A stretch of DNA of 64,000 nucleotides. Source: Sitta carolinensis (taxonomy: Eukaryota > Chordata > Aves > Passeriformes > Sittidae). The stretch lies in the NCBI GenBank assembly GCA_032173965.1, contig CM063284.1:114798410-114862409 (forward strand), given 5' to 3'. How positions within the stretch are numbered: position 1 is the first letter of the stretch; each line of letters opens with the position of its first letter. The notes beneath the pieces are model-generated. The model was not told the DNA's origin, did no database searches, and saw nothing but the letters and a program-made list of their open reading frames with translations. This document shows positions 12,955-26,699 of the stretch, in pieces. Made by a program: the position numbers and the translations under genes.

Positions 12955-14774
12955 TTTATGCACAGCGCTGGTATGTTAACAAAGAGCTTGTGATTGCTAT
13001 AGTCACCCAAATCATGTATAACCACATAGTTAAAAGAAATAAGAGGTCAAGATTTTCTGGCAGCAGCTTCTGGAAGGAGCAGAGCTGAGATCTGTGACTT
13101 GCTTTTAAGAGCTTTATTTGTCTGTAGTGAAGAGACTTAAATCTCATGAAAGTGGAATGTGCTGCAGTTTTGCCCTTCCCAGTCTGAGGGTTAAATTTGC
13201 ATTTCCTTCGAAGTCTCTCCAGCTAATATGAAAATAACTTCCATGTGTCACTTCTCTCCTTAAAAATAGTTGGAGTTCCTTCAAAATTATGTTTGGTATT
13301 CAGAATATACCCCCAAACTAAAATTATCCCCAAGCACTTGAATGTAGTTTTAATTTCTTTATTTCAGTTTGTTCTTGAGAGCTACAAGACCTACTCTGTT
13401 CATTCTTCAGTGCAAAAACAGCAGTATGCCAATGTACAACCATTGTCTTAAACTCCCAACACATTTCTGAATTTTAGTTTTAATAGGCTCTTTCATGTTT
13501 TTGTTAATAGAAAGAGAAATGAGGAGTGGGGTCAAGTTACTTTGTAAGGAGCACAATGAACTTGGTTTTTAGTATGTGCGGAGACCTCAGCACCATCATC
13601 TCCTGAGCCTGGCTTCTGACCACAATGACACATTACTAACCAAGATGTTTCTACCACTGATATCTTCAGGAACATTTGGCAGAATGACATAGAAGTTACA
13701 TTTCCATACTTTTTGTGAACAGTTGTAGGAGAGAAGAGAGTTGAACTGAGAGAAATGCAGGAAGAATTGAGTCACTGCCTGCTCTGAGGCAGTAAACGCT
13801 TGGCCAGTCCTGCAGTGCTGTCTGAAAAGGGTGCTTTCAGTTCCCAGCCAAACTGGCAGGAGCTATGGAGAGGAGACTGAGCTATGGAGAGGAGACATCA
13901 AGAGTGTGAATCAAATAGCCTCAGCTAGGCATGCAAGGGTTGACTGAAGGTATGGCAAAGTCCTGTCTTCATAGGGAATAATTGGAAGGGTTAGGAATGG
14001 AAATGAGAGAGTGGACAGGGGTGCTGTGATGGTGTTGCTGAGGACACGTAGGGTGTTGTGCAAGGCGCATTAGTAGTGCTGTCCATGGAACAATTTGGGA
14101 GCTCTGATTACAATTGAGAGAAAGAGAAGAAAACAAGGGTGGCAGAGAATAGTTCTGTTTTCTTTTGTGATATAGTGGGATTTTAGTGAAGTGTGCAAGA
14201 TCACATTTAGGACCAATAATATAGCTTTGCAGGCTATTTCACCAAGAATGTTTTTGTTTCTTTGAAGATGAGATTACTAGATGTGACAGAGCTGTCTGTC
14301 TCCATGGTAGCAGAGCAGGCTATGGAGGGAACAAATGCAAACTCAAGTTTTCATTTTGGCTAATGCTGTTTTCTCAGGGCTTGCTTCCACTAGGACACTT
14401 TGGAATGTTAAAATGAAATAAATTACTGCACATATGCTGAGTTGCACTAAACTTCTGTGTGGATGCTCTCAGTCATTGTAACTTAGGTCACCATATCTTA
14501 GCCTACTAATAAAGAAAAAACCTGCCCTTCTTCTAAATGAAAATGTAATAAAGCCTTGCTTACATACATTGTCCGGTTATTTGTCTTGACCAGACATTTT
14601 CCTTAGCGCCCCTTATGAATGAAGCCTAAAGTGAAGACAGTACTGGAGTCACATTGTTGGGCAACAAATGTCACAAGCTTAGCTGAAAGTGGTGTTAGGG
14701 TATGATAGGACCAAACATCAACTTCTTGGGAAGCTCTTGTTAACACAAATCTAAAAATATGTGCTTCTTGATGC

Positions 14775-14960
14775 AGAGAGGCACATCTATTATAGGACAT
14801 TTCAATCTGCCTTTTTGAAAAAGTTTATAGTGAGGCAATTCTGGAAATATTTGGAGGCTTCATATTTCCTTGATCCCTGCCAAATTGGTTTCAGGCCTCA
14901 TTATGGTAGGGAAACTATAAGACTGTCTGTCTTATTAGCTTACTGGCAATTGTCAAAGAC
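14775..14960 (+). repeat. Ancient LINE reverse-transcriptase fossil
   Basis: On + the sequence encodes LDPCQIGFRPHYGRET about 35 residues after a block resembling the conserved RT finger region. This matches the non-LTR RT signature 'LDPxQsGFRPxxgTET' of CR1/L2/L3-clade elements. The two parts are in different frames, so the copy is broken, and it is much older than the CR1 copies elsewhere here. A 5' end and a tail are not visible. Confidence 0.6.
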
Positions 14961-15848
14961 TGAGTTTACAGATCAATTATCTACAAAAATCATGTCAGAA
15001 AATTTGGGAACTCCATCATAGACAAATATACTTAATTGATAAATATTTTTCACAAAGGTGTGGGCACTTCTTTCAGAGTAGGAAGTCACAGCGAAAAGGT
15101 CAACTGGTCTTGTCTGCAGGATGTATTACATGATGTTTAATATAGCAGACTGAATACAGAAACTTGTCAAAATATAATATTATAGAAGTGACCCCACTAA
15201 CTGGCAGAGCTCAGTATTTCCTGTTTTGCGATAATGGGTAGAAACATGAATTTCAATATGTCTTAAATACTTAAATGCAATAAATAGGATAATTAAGATG
15301 TTTGGTCAGGTTAAAAATTTTTCACACTTTTTGTATTAGAAGAACTTCCCTTTCTTTATCTGAAAGGGCATTCCCATAGGATGACATGTAGGTGATACCT
15401 TTGTTCATAGTCGAGGGCTGACTGATTGCCAGAAGTCAATTATGTTCTGAAGGTGGAGATGCATGAGAACCACAAGACTCTGCAATAGTCCTTTGAAAGA
15501 TCCAGAGCTGAAGACTCTAAGGATTCCTGTATTTTTCAGGCCATATGTCTGTCTGGACCTGAATGATATTCATATCATGTAAAGAAAATGATTCTCTAAG
15601 CTCCGTGAAAAATAAGGGATAAACACAGGAGATTCCAACTAAGAAAAAGTTCTTGCAATGAAAAAAACAAGGCAGAATCATGAAAGAAGAGTAAAGAAAT
15701 AGATTATGCACTGAGGCCACCTACTGGGTATTGCTGAATTAGCAGAACAAACGGTAGAAAAAAATCAAGATTCGGTTGGCAGGAGTCCAAAACAAAACAG
15801 GAGAACTATCTTGGTCTTAAAACTGAAAAGAAACAAACAAACCAATTA

Positions 15849-15895
15849 AAAAAAAAAAAAAGGCGGGGGGGGGGGGAGGAGGAGGGAGGGTAAAA
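15849..15895 (+). repeat. A-run followed by G-run
   Basis: A run of about 14 A, then GGCGGGGGGGGGGGG and GGA repeats. It is low complexity and prone to length change; the long G-run could form a quadruplex. Confidence 0.85.
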
Positions 15896-16013
15896 CCAAT
15901 CAAAAAAATCACGAAAACAAAAACAAATAAAAAAGGAAAAAAAAGCCATAATATTTTGGAAACTCTGATATTTTTTTTTCTCTCTGAGAAGTGTAAGAAA
16001 ACTTTTAATAGGA

Positions 16014-16077
16014 TTCCTCCTCCCTCCCTCCCTCCCTCCTCCCTCCCTCCCTTCCTCCCTTCCTCCCTTCCTCCCTT

Positions 16078-16109
<32 letters not shown>

Positions 16110-16213
16110 CCTGCCTTCCTGCCTTCCTGCCTTCCTGCCTCCCTCCCTCCCTCCCTCCCTTCCTCCCTTCCTTCCTTCCTTCCCTTCCTTCCCTTCCTTC
16201 CCTTCCTTCCTTC
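16014..16213 (+). repeat. Polypyrimidine (CCTT/CCCT)n tract
   Basis: About 200 bp consisting only of C and T on the plus strand apart from scattered G in CTGC interruptions at about 16090-16138. It is a mixed CCTT/CCCTCC array with variant blocks. Long mirror-like homopurine/homopyrimidine DNA can form triplex structures. The long open frames across it on both strands (Gly-Arg-Lys-Glu and Pro-Ser-Leu repeats) are artefacts of the repeat. Confidence 0.95.
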
Positions 16214-19200
16214 GTGTTGTATTACAATGGACTGTAGCACCTTCCCTTCCTGTGTTTCATCCTAGCTATCATCTTTCTTCATCTTTCTCTTGTAAAATCA
16301 AAGTAGGTTGTCATAAAGGAATCTAGAAGACCATTTGTAAAATGATTAATTCTGGTGCTTTAAATTAGTCCAGTTCAAAACAAATAGTATACTATATCTA
16401 TGATATGTTAGAAAAGGTGCATTTTTATCTCTTGAATCGGGATATTAGAAATTATGGCCATTAAATACCCATGTTATTCCTTTTAACTTATTCTGTACAA
16501 TGAACTTAGTATCTGGATGTGTTAATGGCAATACAAGGCAAAGTTACTTTGGGAAGAAGGTGGCAGTTAAACTGGCATGCTAGTGCTTCTTAGGCTTTGT
16601 AAAAAGGCATTGCCCTTATCTAAATCTGTTAAAATGAAATTTGTTTCTCAAAATACAGTGTTTATTCTTTGTCTTTAAGGTACCAATCTGTGAGCAAATT
16701 CATCAGTCCAGGAAAGTCTTTGCACCTTAGAAATATCCATGTTGTCAAGAGAGTATGAATAACTAACACAGTTTCAGCAGTGCCTTCAGCAGAACTTTGT
16801 GTAAGTGTTGCCTGTTGGTAAGACTGAAAGATTTATACAAGCTGAAGGTTCTTGATCTTTTCTGCCACTTCACTTGCAAAAATCCGTCTAAGAAGTGAAC
16901 GGTTTTTGGAGGACAGAATGCCATCACCAGAAGATACCTATCTTTTAGGAATTTCATAATTTCTTTTACTTTTCACAGCCCTTTCATTTGTTGGTGTGTA
17001 AAAGTGTGAAAGAATGTATAGAAATTTGGTCACTGATTTCAGTGCAAAATTCACAGTGCAACATAATCTAAGCAGAAAACTCTTTCTACCACCTGTGTTA
17101 ATACAATTTATAGCATGTAATTATTATAAATGGCTTATGGTAACACCAGATTTTAAAGCAATAAGGAGTGTCAGAGATGAGCTTTGGTGTGTCACAGGGT
17201 GAAGCAAAAGCAAGCAATGCTGTGTGGGTTTTGAGAAAAATGGTTTTGAGTGGGATGAAAAGGAAGTTAACTTCCAGGCTGGCCCATTGCTGAATACATC
17301 AAGACAGACAAGGTGATGGAATTTAGAAAAGAAATAGAACTGAACTTTGTGAGAAATTCCAGATTTCCTGACAGGGTTGGCTGAGGCCTACCTGTTGAGA
17401 TGGCTGCAGGTAATGGCACTGGAATGAGCACAGTGCATCCCCTCCTTTCAGCCTGTATGCACACCTCAGTCAGACATGAAAAACTTGATTCAGCAGGAAG
17501 GATTTCCATCCAGTAGGACAGGGCAAGAGACAACCTGGTTTTCATTAAGAACCTGGACAGTTTTGGCCCCAGTTGTTATGATTTCTGCTTCTGGTTGCTT
17601 CATAACTAAATAGAAGTGAAGAATACAGAGCTCAAAAGCTTATTTCATAACATAAATACAATAACACAGGCATGTTACAGATGTAATATTGACAGGGAGA
17701 GAAGGCAGAATAAAACACGCATACTGTCTGGCCAAATGATAAGGGAGAGACTCCATTTGCCACCCAGAGTATCAGAGCAGCGTCCTGTGCTTGCTGATGC
17801 TGAAACATCAGAATCAGGGAAAAGTACTGTCAAGGCTGACAGTCTGCTGTGTGGTTTTCCAGGCTTTTCACTGCAGATTTATGGTTGGTAAGCTTGGCTT
17901 CTGAATTGCAGGGATGTATTCAATTTTTTTCCTGGCTTCAGTATGTTGCTAATCTTTTGTGCACTCTTTTTTTCTTCAGAAAAGTTCCTAGTGAATGGAT
18001 TATGTATTTAACTTCTGTTTTCTCCCCTGCTGAAAACAATATACTGGTCTTTGACCAGTCTGCAAAGAGTAAATCTAGCTTTCATCATATGTGTCACTTA
18101 GTCTTTTCTGGAACCAATTATCAGTGTGATAATGTAGACACAGCCTCATACAGTATAATCAAATATACTCACAATATCAATGAGCGACTTTTGTCTGTCT
18201 GAATTAGGTGAAGCACACATTGTCATGTCAGGGAACAACTGTCTGATATCTCATAAGGAGGCTAACCATTTATATAGTTTGAAAATATCCCCACTTCGCA
18301 CAGCTTATGTGGTAAATTCATTCCTTGTTTAAAAAGACAATAGTAGAGCTGGATTAATATATCCCATGGAAAGTCTTCAGAAACTTGGGAACTACACCTT
18401 GAAACTGCAAGTAGTATTGAATAAAAGTAATGCAGACACTTATGTAGGAAGGTTTACTGTCTAAAATATCTTAACTTACTCTTGTAGGTAGGAACTCCAG
18501 TCATGGCAGTTTTCTTCTACTTTTAGTGTTTGCATTTGATTCATTGTATCTCAAAATTATTCATGGTTTAGTTGAGAGAGAATTTTTAGCATGGAAATAT
18601 AGCATTTGCATATCAAATATGAAGCCTTTTCATGAAATAAGATTTTGATTTTTCTAATAGTCTTTGATCTTACCTGTAATGTGTTGTCTCTGATATGCAG
18701 TCAGTTTTACAAAAAAAAACAAATAAAGTAATGATGGAATCAAAAGCTTTTCCCTGATATGGACTTCCCAAACTGTTCTTAGCAGAAGTAAACTTTTATT
18801 TAATTAGAATTACCCTTTTTCCTCATGCCATTGGCATAATTATTTTTCCATAATACTAGTATTTATTAAGCCAACTTTCATGCATAAACCACAGAAACTC
18901 ATTCCAGAATAGGTTACACATTTAAGACATGAATGTTGAGGTTGAAGAATTGTTTCATTAATTTAAAGAAGAATCCCATGCATAAGTAAATTCTAATTGA
19001 TTTATAATACATGTTATAATAATGTGTGGTTTTGGATTAACTATCTTAAAATTCTTACAGGAATACTAGTATAGAAATAAAACTGTTAAATATGTCTGAT
19101 GTTATTCTATCTTGCCATGCACACTAGTGTGTATATATAGAGGCCTAAAACAGCTTATGACTGATCATATTTTTCCAAGCAAATAAAATTCAGAGGTTCT

Positions 19201-19404
19201 GGTTTTACTGACACTGTTGAAGACCACTGCTGGATCCCATTCTTTGTTTGAACAGTGGTGGGAAAAGTAACCTGTCCTTTTTTATGGACATAAAGACATG
19301 CTCCTCTATCATCAAGGGGATACTTAAAGGTTGAGTAGCAGTCCTGTTGCAAATTACCTGGGTGTTACAATAGGGGACAAATAGGGGTCAAATTTGGACC
19401 AAGA

Positions 19405-19733
19405 CTGTATTCTGGTGCACAGTAAAGCCAACTGCGTAGTGGGCTACACTGGGAGGAGCACTGTCAGCAAATTGTGAGAAGTTATTTTGCTCATCTAATA
19501 ATAAAGTTCAATAACCACAAGACTGTGGCCTGGGATGTTCAGGATGGACACTAGAGAAAACTTTATTACACTGGTAATGCAGCACTAGAGAGGGAGTCCA
19601 GGGAGATGGATAAATCTCTTTCCAGTTTTCAAATAGACAAAGCCCTGCTTGTCCCTGTAGTGCTGAATGGAAAGTTGGGTTAGAAACCCCCAGAGACAAC
19701 TTCCAGTTGATGTGCTTATGATTCTGTGATAAG
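19405..19733 (+). repeat. Degenerate CR1 LINE fragment
   Basis: The left part, 'cacagtaaagccaactgcg' to 'ctacactgggaggagcac', matches the CR1 stretch 'agtgaggccaactg…ctgcatcaggagg'. The right part ends 'caacttccagttgatgtgc…atgattctgtgat', the CR1 3' end. The middle is diverged and contains 'aataaag'/'ctttatt' motifs. The overlapping minus-strand frames at 19508-19779 are readings of this repeat. Confidence 0.6.
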
Positions 19734-19997
19734 TCTTATGAAAAAGAAAATTCTGCCTGCCTGAAATGAAAGCTGGCAAAGTTCAACTCTGCTTAGTACA
19801 TCCCATGAGTATTTTTCATGTGATTTAGGAATTATTCCAAACACAGTGACATCATTCACACAGCTCTGGATTGTACAATGGTTACACAGAATCTCTCCTA
19901 TCATTCTTTGGCTGTCGATATATGTCTATATGACACAGATTTTTAACAGAAATATCTATGATGCCCCTGCAGTCTTCATCCCATCTTACTTCCCCAC

Positions 19998-20031
19998 TTG
20001 AGGAAATAAGCACACCCTTTTCTTCAAATGC
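19998..20031. repeat. Dispersed 34-bp repeat, copy A
   Basis: This 34-bp segment recurs at 23763-23796 with two mismatches; its core is 'taagcacacccttttcttca'. Minus-strand reading is open through the copy (AFEEKGVL). The source family is not recognised. Confidence 0.7.
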
Positions 20032-23000
20032 ATTATTTGCAGATGTGTGCTCCATAAGAATAGAGAGCACCTTTGTACTGTGAGTTTTTAAAAAGGTTCT
20101 GTAGCAAGTGACCCATGAGTCACAAGAAAGAAGTGATCAGTCACCACAGACTTCCCAGGCTCCCTTGGGATTGTGAGAAGATTCATCATATCCGTGTTTT
20201 TCATCTTCATCCATCAGTGTCTGTCATCTGTGTTAGTAAAGAAAACAGTGTCAGAGCCTGACCACGCTCCCACGTTTATTTCTGCTGTGGAAATATTAGT
20301 GGGTTTTGTCCTTATCAGTCAGCCCTCCCCTCAACAGTGCATGGTGTTGGTTTTGAGGACAGTACAGACCAGGGATCATTCACTGAGACCAACCCATTTT
20401 TGAAAAGACAGTTTAGGTTTGTAGACTTCAGGGACTAGACATCCTACTTATTATTTGTTGCAACATAAAAATGTCAAAGATTTTATGTATCTGTGAGGAG
20501 TGGAATAAGAGATTGAGGTTTCTCAGGTGTCTCACTAGACATAAAGAAGATTCAGTCAGTGGCAAACATTGAAGTGTTGCTAGTAAATTCAAGTACCATA
20601 AAAACTGCTCATCTAGTTTCTAAGATTATTTAAGAGCTTGCAGCTGTTCTTCTGATGAAAAGAAACTGTAATGATTTACACATTTGTATCTACGGTGGAT
20701 TTTGTTGCTAGTACCATTTGATGTTTCCCAGATGTTTTAGACAGTTTTTCTATTCACAGTTTTCGTGCCACCCTTGATTTCTTGACCTCTTATGTTCTCA
20801 GCTGTCTATTCACCAGTTTATTAACCCTAATCTATTTCACCTCTTCCTTATAGGAAGTCCACTTTGTGGTTCAAAGTTACCCTTGCTAGGTTTCTCTCTA
20901 CCTTTTAATTTCTGTTGTGCCCTTTCAGTCATGGTCTTGGTATTCATAGTGCACATAATTGATTTTACCCAGTGGCATAATGACATTTTTTGTCTTTTTC
21001 AGTATTCATTTCCTAATAATTCACAGCATTTTCCTGAATTTCCATTGAAAATATCTTCATTCAACAATGGTATCTGATGTTTGTGTTGATATTTTTATGT
21101 AACCATGTATTATAAAATCTCACTCTGTAATAGTAATAGCCAAGTTGGGGCCATAATTAGATTTGTTTGAAAAGTTAGGATTGTGTTTTCATGTGTCATT
21201 TTACATTTGTTTACATAAAAGTGATTTCCTCTGGTATTTTTGTACTTAGTCACTCAATCTCCTGAGGCTTTTCTGTGGTTCATTTTCAGGCCTCATGATG
21301 CTGAATAACCGCATCAGCAGCACACCATGTCTCCTTCTGAGTCACACCTTTCCGTGGTCATTTTGGATATGATGAACACTTTGGATCAGGACACTATGCA
21401 CTTTGTGGCAGTTGGCATTTACTCCTATTTTTTTTTTTTAACAACTGTAATAGCACAAGGGATTTTCCTGCTAGCCCTTGTCAGTGTAATTTTTAAAAAC
21501 TTTGTCAAATGTCTTTTTGAATCTGTATATGCAATGTTAAATTTTCTCCCTTGTCTGTAGGCTTCTTGGTTACTTCAGCGATAGATCTGTGATGCAATTG
21601 CAGTAGCTTTCTTAAAGTGTATTAAATTCTACACTTATTCTTTATTTCTGGTATCAGTCATTTGCAGAAAACAGATAATTGCCTCTACTAAGTATAGACA
21701 GAGATACCTTGAATGATATGAATGGAAATGGACACCTGAAACCACGCAGAAAAAAATATATTTCTGGAATATATAATTTACTTGGTTTGTTTGCACTGCT
21801 TTAATGATCTTCTGTTAGAGTTGCAGTAATATATACATTGCACATCAACCATTCACAATTTTCTCAGTCAAGAAAAATTGCTGAATTGAAGTTATATTTT
21901 ACTATCAGATATTTCCCGAGTACTTATGCAGAGGCATAAGTACTTTACCCTTTAGTAAAGAGATATTATTACTTTTTTCCTACTCCATTGCAATGAATAT
22001 GTGGAACATATGAAGCAATACTATGGGAAGTCTGTTTTGACCAAGTACTAGTTTGTTCTATAGTGTGAATAAGAAAGTAAAGGACTGTCATGACTGGAAA
22101 AGAATTAGGTAAAGGAACTACTGACAGACTCATTGTATCTAAATATTAAATCTTTGGTCTTCATTATGATCAATTAACTAAAGAAAATGAAATGTCAGTC
22201 ATTACAGAGTTAAGGCATGGATGACATCTCAGCCCCCAGTGAGTTCCCACAAGCAAGTACTTATTCTACAGAAGAAATAGGGTTACTTGATCTCAGGTCT
22301 GGACAGAGGCCTGCAGAGCCATTGAGCTTGAGTGGCTAAATGTCACTAACATAAAGAGAAAAAAATACTTAGAGAGAGCTAGCATGTTCACACCCTCTCA
22401 TATACTTTCCATATTCACAGCACTCGAGAGGGTCAGCCATGAAAATGAGTTCTTTCCTCTGAAAGGGAAGGATGCTGGGGAATGTATTAAGCTGCTTTCA
22501 GTCCTTTCTGCAGGTTTGCACTGATGAGTAATTGCTAGGTGCTATTGGGCTGCTCACATGTGGTTTTCAAGAAGGATGTCTCTTGGGTCTTTTTCATCAT
22601 CCAGCAAAACTCATCAGGTGACATTAACTCAAGTACTCAAGACATTACTCTGTTACTTCATACAACCATGCTGCTGTTTCTGCCTTGTTGGCTCTGTAGC
22701 TGGACAAAGTTAGCCCAAGGATGAAAAACATCTGTGTGAAACTGAACCCATGCAAGAATCATGATGTGAGGAAAGCCGTTCTGAAGAGTGCAGTCTACTT
22801 TGGAGTTAGTCGTTGCACATCTGTAATTGATCAGCTGAATCTATAATTTAGAAGTCCTTCTGCATTCCTTGATTGTGCTAAGTTTGGACATAGCATTACC
22901 CATGAGTAATGCTTTCTATAAGCTTTGATTGGCTAGAAGACCCCATCCCATGCTGGCAGACAATGACACGTTACTCAGTTATTCATGCTTCACTTGCTTC

Positions 23001-23762
23001 CTGGCTGGACTACAAGAGTCTGATGTGTTTGGTCACCAGGCTTTCAGCACTTAGAACAATTCACCTACAATAAAAAGCGCCTCAGCCTTTCTGTTTACTT
23101 TGAGTGTATCATCAGACCTGTCCTCAGCTGTCTACAATCTCTCCCCACGAGAAGATGGTTCTTCTTATCGCAGTGGGGTTTTTCCACAATGGCCAAAAAG
23201 TATCTAGAGCTTGGTGTTGACAACTGCATTCATCTGTCCACGCAGATCAATCCCTTTGCTCCCTAACTCCACCTCAGTAGGGGTAAACGCTGTCATAAAT
23301 TTTGTCTGTCTAGGAGACAGAATGTTCTTGGAGACCACTCTGAGACAGTGAAATGAATATCCTGGGATATAAGGACAGTCTCAAACCTGACCTTCCATTC
23401 AAAATTCAAGGCATATTTATTTGACTTCTAGCAAAAACACTGAGGCAACATAATTGTTTATAATCAAACCAATTCTACCAAATAGACGAGACTTCACTGC
23501 TCAAGCATCTTCCCTCGGGAAGAAGAGGAGAGAACAAAGAGCATGCAGCAAGCAGGAAGTCATGCTGCTTAATGTGTTTTGGAATGACTTTCCAATGCCA
23601 TGCTAGTGAGGTATAAAGAACTCTTGCAAAACTGAGCAGAAAGTTGCTGATAGCCTAGTTCCCATGCCATAAGCTTTTTTGTTTGTTTGTTTTTTGTTTT
23701 TTTTTTTTTTTTTTTTTGGTGCAACCTTGATACCTGCTTTTTTGGGCAACATGTAAATGGCA

Positions 23763-23796
23763 TTGAGGAAGTAAGCACACCCTTTTCTTCAAAGGC
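23763..23796. repeat. Dispersed 34-bp repeat, copy B
   Basis: This matches copy A at 19998-20031 at 32 of 34 positions. Similarity fades quickly on both sides. It lies beside a T-rich low-complexity tract, so it may be the remnant of a retroposed or mobile sequence. Confidence 0.7.
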
Positions 23797-26682
23797 TTTT
23801 GGTTCTGCTACTTGAACATTTTTCAATGCAGTCATGGGACATGATGAGTAAAGCTGGCTTTTTACTCTTATTTAAGATTTAGTGATTGAGGCCCAGACCC
23901 TGCAAAAACACCTGAGTTCTCTGTGCCCAGCCCCAGATTCCCGAGCCCCTGAACTCCACCTTTTACTCCCTCTGCCAGCTGCCAATTTTTTGTTAAGCTT
24001 ACAGCTTTCCTATCTGTGAAAAGAGCTCTTAGGCCAACTTAACAAACACATAAACACACAAGCTAAAAAAGTGATTCACATACTGATAGGAAAGTGCAAA
24101 ACCAAATAGTAATAGAGCCATAAAACTAAATGAAGATAGTGCCAATGTATTTGTTTTCTGCCTTTATGAGAATTTGTCTTCCTTCATCTTCTACCTGTTG
24201 AGAATTCAACAGAAACCTAAAAATACTTAAAACTTCAATTGTAAGACAATTTAGTGACAGAGTTATATGCACTCAAAAGAAGTACTTGCAGTGGAACCAG
24301 CATCTTGAAAACCCTGTGGAAGAGATTCATATCAAAGTTTCATGAAATACATGAGAGTAGATTAATTTCCACATCTCATTTTCCATAATATATAAATAAG
24401 TATGAACTTTACAAGGACACATTTTTTTAGCGGTCATAGGTAATTTTGATCACTGCAGACCGTGCTGAGCAAACACCAATTATAAATTACACCACATTTT
24501 CTCTTAAAAATATACATTTAAGTGTAGCCACTATTAATTGAAGCTCATTTTCATTTAGACTCCTCGTAACTTCCGGAGCCACCACTGAATCTTTTTTATA
24601 CTTTGGGTGTTCTTGTCCTTTCTCAGCTGCTTGGAGCTGTTATCCCATACTGACCCAATCTACTGTGTTTGCATGCCATCTTGGCTTCCCAGCCTCTTCA
24701 GGTGTGGGACCAAGTTAGGGACAGAGAAGCTGAGAGGTATGTTAACAAAAGGCAAGTGCAGCTGAAAGGGTGCCTGCTGCCCTTCACAGAGGCAAGATTT
24801 TGCTTTTACAAGGACCATTTTCTCCAGACATCCACTGCTACTCATTTCAGAGATCTGTAAGACTCCGAGAAACTGCAAATATATTTCAGAAGTTATGTGG
24901 GACACTGGTTCTTTATTCTGGGGTGAACTGTGCATTGCATTGAGATTGTGTTCAGTTACTTTTATGCATCCAGAATACTCAGTGAGAGGAATTATCATTC
25001 CCCAGATTTAAATGTGAATTCAGTGTATGTGTTATTTGACTGTATGCTTAAACTTGTACATATCTGCACACAATGATACGGAATTTGCAGTTGAATGCCA
25101 TAATGCAAGGAATTCTTTTTGCAATTTATTTGTACCACACCGTAATTCAAGAAATTACAAGTAATTAGGAAAAAAAGGACATTTTTAGAATCTCATTCAA
25201 AATTAAAAAAAATACGGCTAAAGCCAGGAAGCTTCAAGGCAATAATTTAATTTTGAGGACTTTTTTTTTTTTTTTAATTAATTTTACACTTGAATCTATT
25301 GAGAAAATGAGTTTTTAGAGAGGAAAGAAATCAGACCTGCTCTATAATTGCATATTCCTTTAAAAAATAATTTCTCATTTAATTATGATCTCGTTTGTAT
25401 TAAAATATTTTCATGGTCTATTGTTGGAAGGCAGTTGTCTAACACTTCACAGTTCCATATGTCATCAAATTGAAGGTTAGAAATTACAAGCAACAAACTT
25501 CCAACTATTTACTAATGAATAAATCATAGTTTACAGAGTTTACAACAGATATTAATGAAAAATAATATTGTGTGAAAGTGCTTCTTTTCCTGCTTTACCT
25601 GCAATGTGTAAATATATATGACAATAACTTCTTTTTTTTTACTGCTTTATAAGAAAAAGATGATTATCCAGCTAGATTTATTGTGAAACTCAATGTTATG
25701 TGCTTTTAAAAAAATAATGAACAGAAATCTGTGTTAAAAAATAGAGCAATTTCATAACATCTTTTTGTTTAAACAGATATTAAGAATAACATCCTGAAAA
25801 ATCTTCAGTGTCATACAGAAAATATGACCTAAAGAAAGATTAAACATAAGTAATTTATTATTCTGCAAGTGATTAAACAAGTTTTATTCACTAGTAGCAG
25901 TTTTTTAAAGTTGTCTAGTTTCAATCTTTCCTTTTCTGAACAATGATGTTATTTAGGTAGTTGAAAATCCCAAACTAATTAAAAAGAAATATTATTGTTT
26001 TCCTTGGTGCAAAAGTGAAGAGGCAAACACAGACTTCCTCTTAGCCCAAGATACTGTAAAAGTCACCTTCTTCTTCCTCATCCCCAATAAACCAATCAAA
26101 AATGAATGTGGTTAAGTCATGGTCCCTGGTATTTCTTTAAGGCTCTGGGGTTTTTAAATTAATGTCGTATTTGCAAAATTGCTCAAGAATCAACAAAAGT
26201 AGAAGAACTCATATGGCCAAGAACACGGGATAAATGCAGTAAATCGCATTTAAGTTTTACAGAGCCATTTTCTTTCATCACATAAGCCTTCCACAAACTG
26301 AGTAATTTCACTCAGTGAAAGATTGTGAGGTAAATGAACAATGTGAGCATCAGTTTTGGAAGTGTTAAACCAAAGAGACATTTCTAGTTAGGCCTGAAAA
26401 TAGTGGAAGTTACCCCCACTAATGATATCTGAAAAGCCCTCATTATATCTACACCCCCCCCCCCCCTTAAATTCACAACATTTATGTTTATGTATAGTTA
26501 TTGCAACACTTTGTGTTACTATTATGGATATACCCTCTTGCATTTACATTTCCAACAGTGTTATTGATGACCTGGCTGATCTTTTCAGGCTGCAGATGAA
26601 GAAAGACCCTTACTTAAATTGTCATTTGTAGTTGAGAGAACACTCAGTAACACAGGCTTCAGAAACTGGGAATTGTTGATTC

Positions 26683-26699
26683 CTCCTGCAGAGGGCATT
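26683..26699 (+). promoter_or_regulatory. CTCF-like motif
   Basis: The core CCTGCAGAGGGC differs from the CTCF core CCASYAGRKGGC at one base. This is a sequence match only; occupancy is unknown. Confidence 0.3.

Larger units (their letters stand above)
12955..19404. other. Noncoding stretch with low-complexity and LINE fossils
   Basis: After the candidate gene end the sequence is mainly AT-rich without supported exons. AATAAA signals on + lie near 14417, 14508 and 14549 and could serve a transcript from the left. A tandem duplication of 'gagctatggagaggagac' lies at about 13861-13896. The LINE fossil at 14.8 kb and the polypyrimidine tract at 16 kb are listed separately. A 92-codon ATG frame at 17267-17545 (minus) has no recognisable domain. 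Confidence 0.5.

Noticed and set aside
15806..16240. Open frames of 144 (minus) and 93 (+) codons
   Set aside because: They are translations of the CCTT/CCCT tract.
19155..19352. 65-codon minus frame containing YPLDDRGACLYVHKKG
   Set aside because: It looks protein-like, but it adjoins a degenerate CR1 and no partner exon or family could be found.
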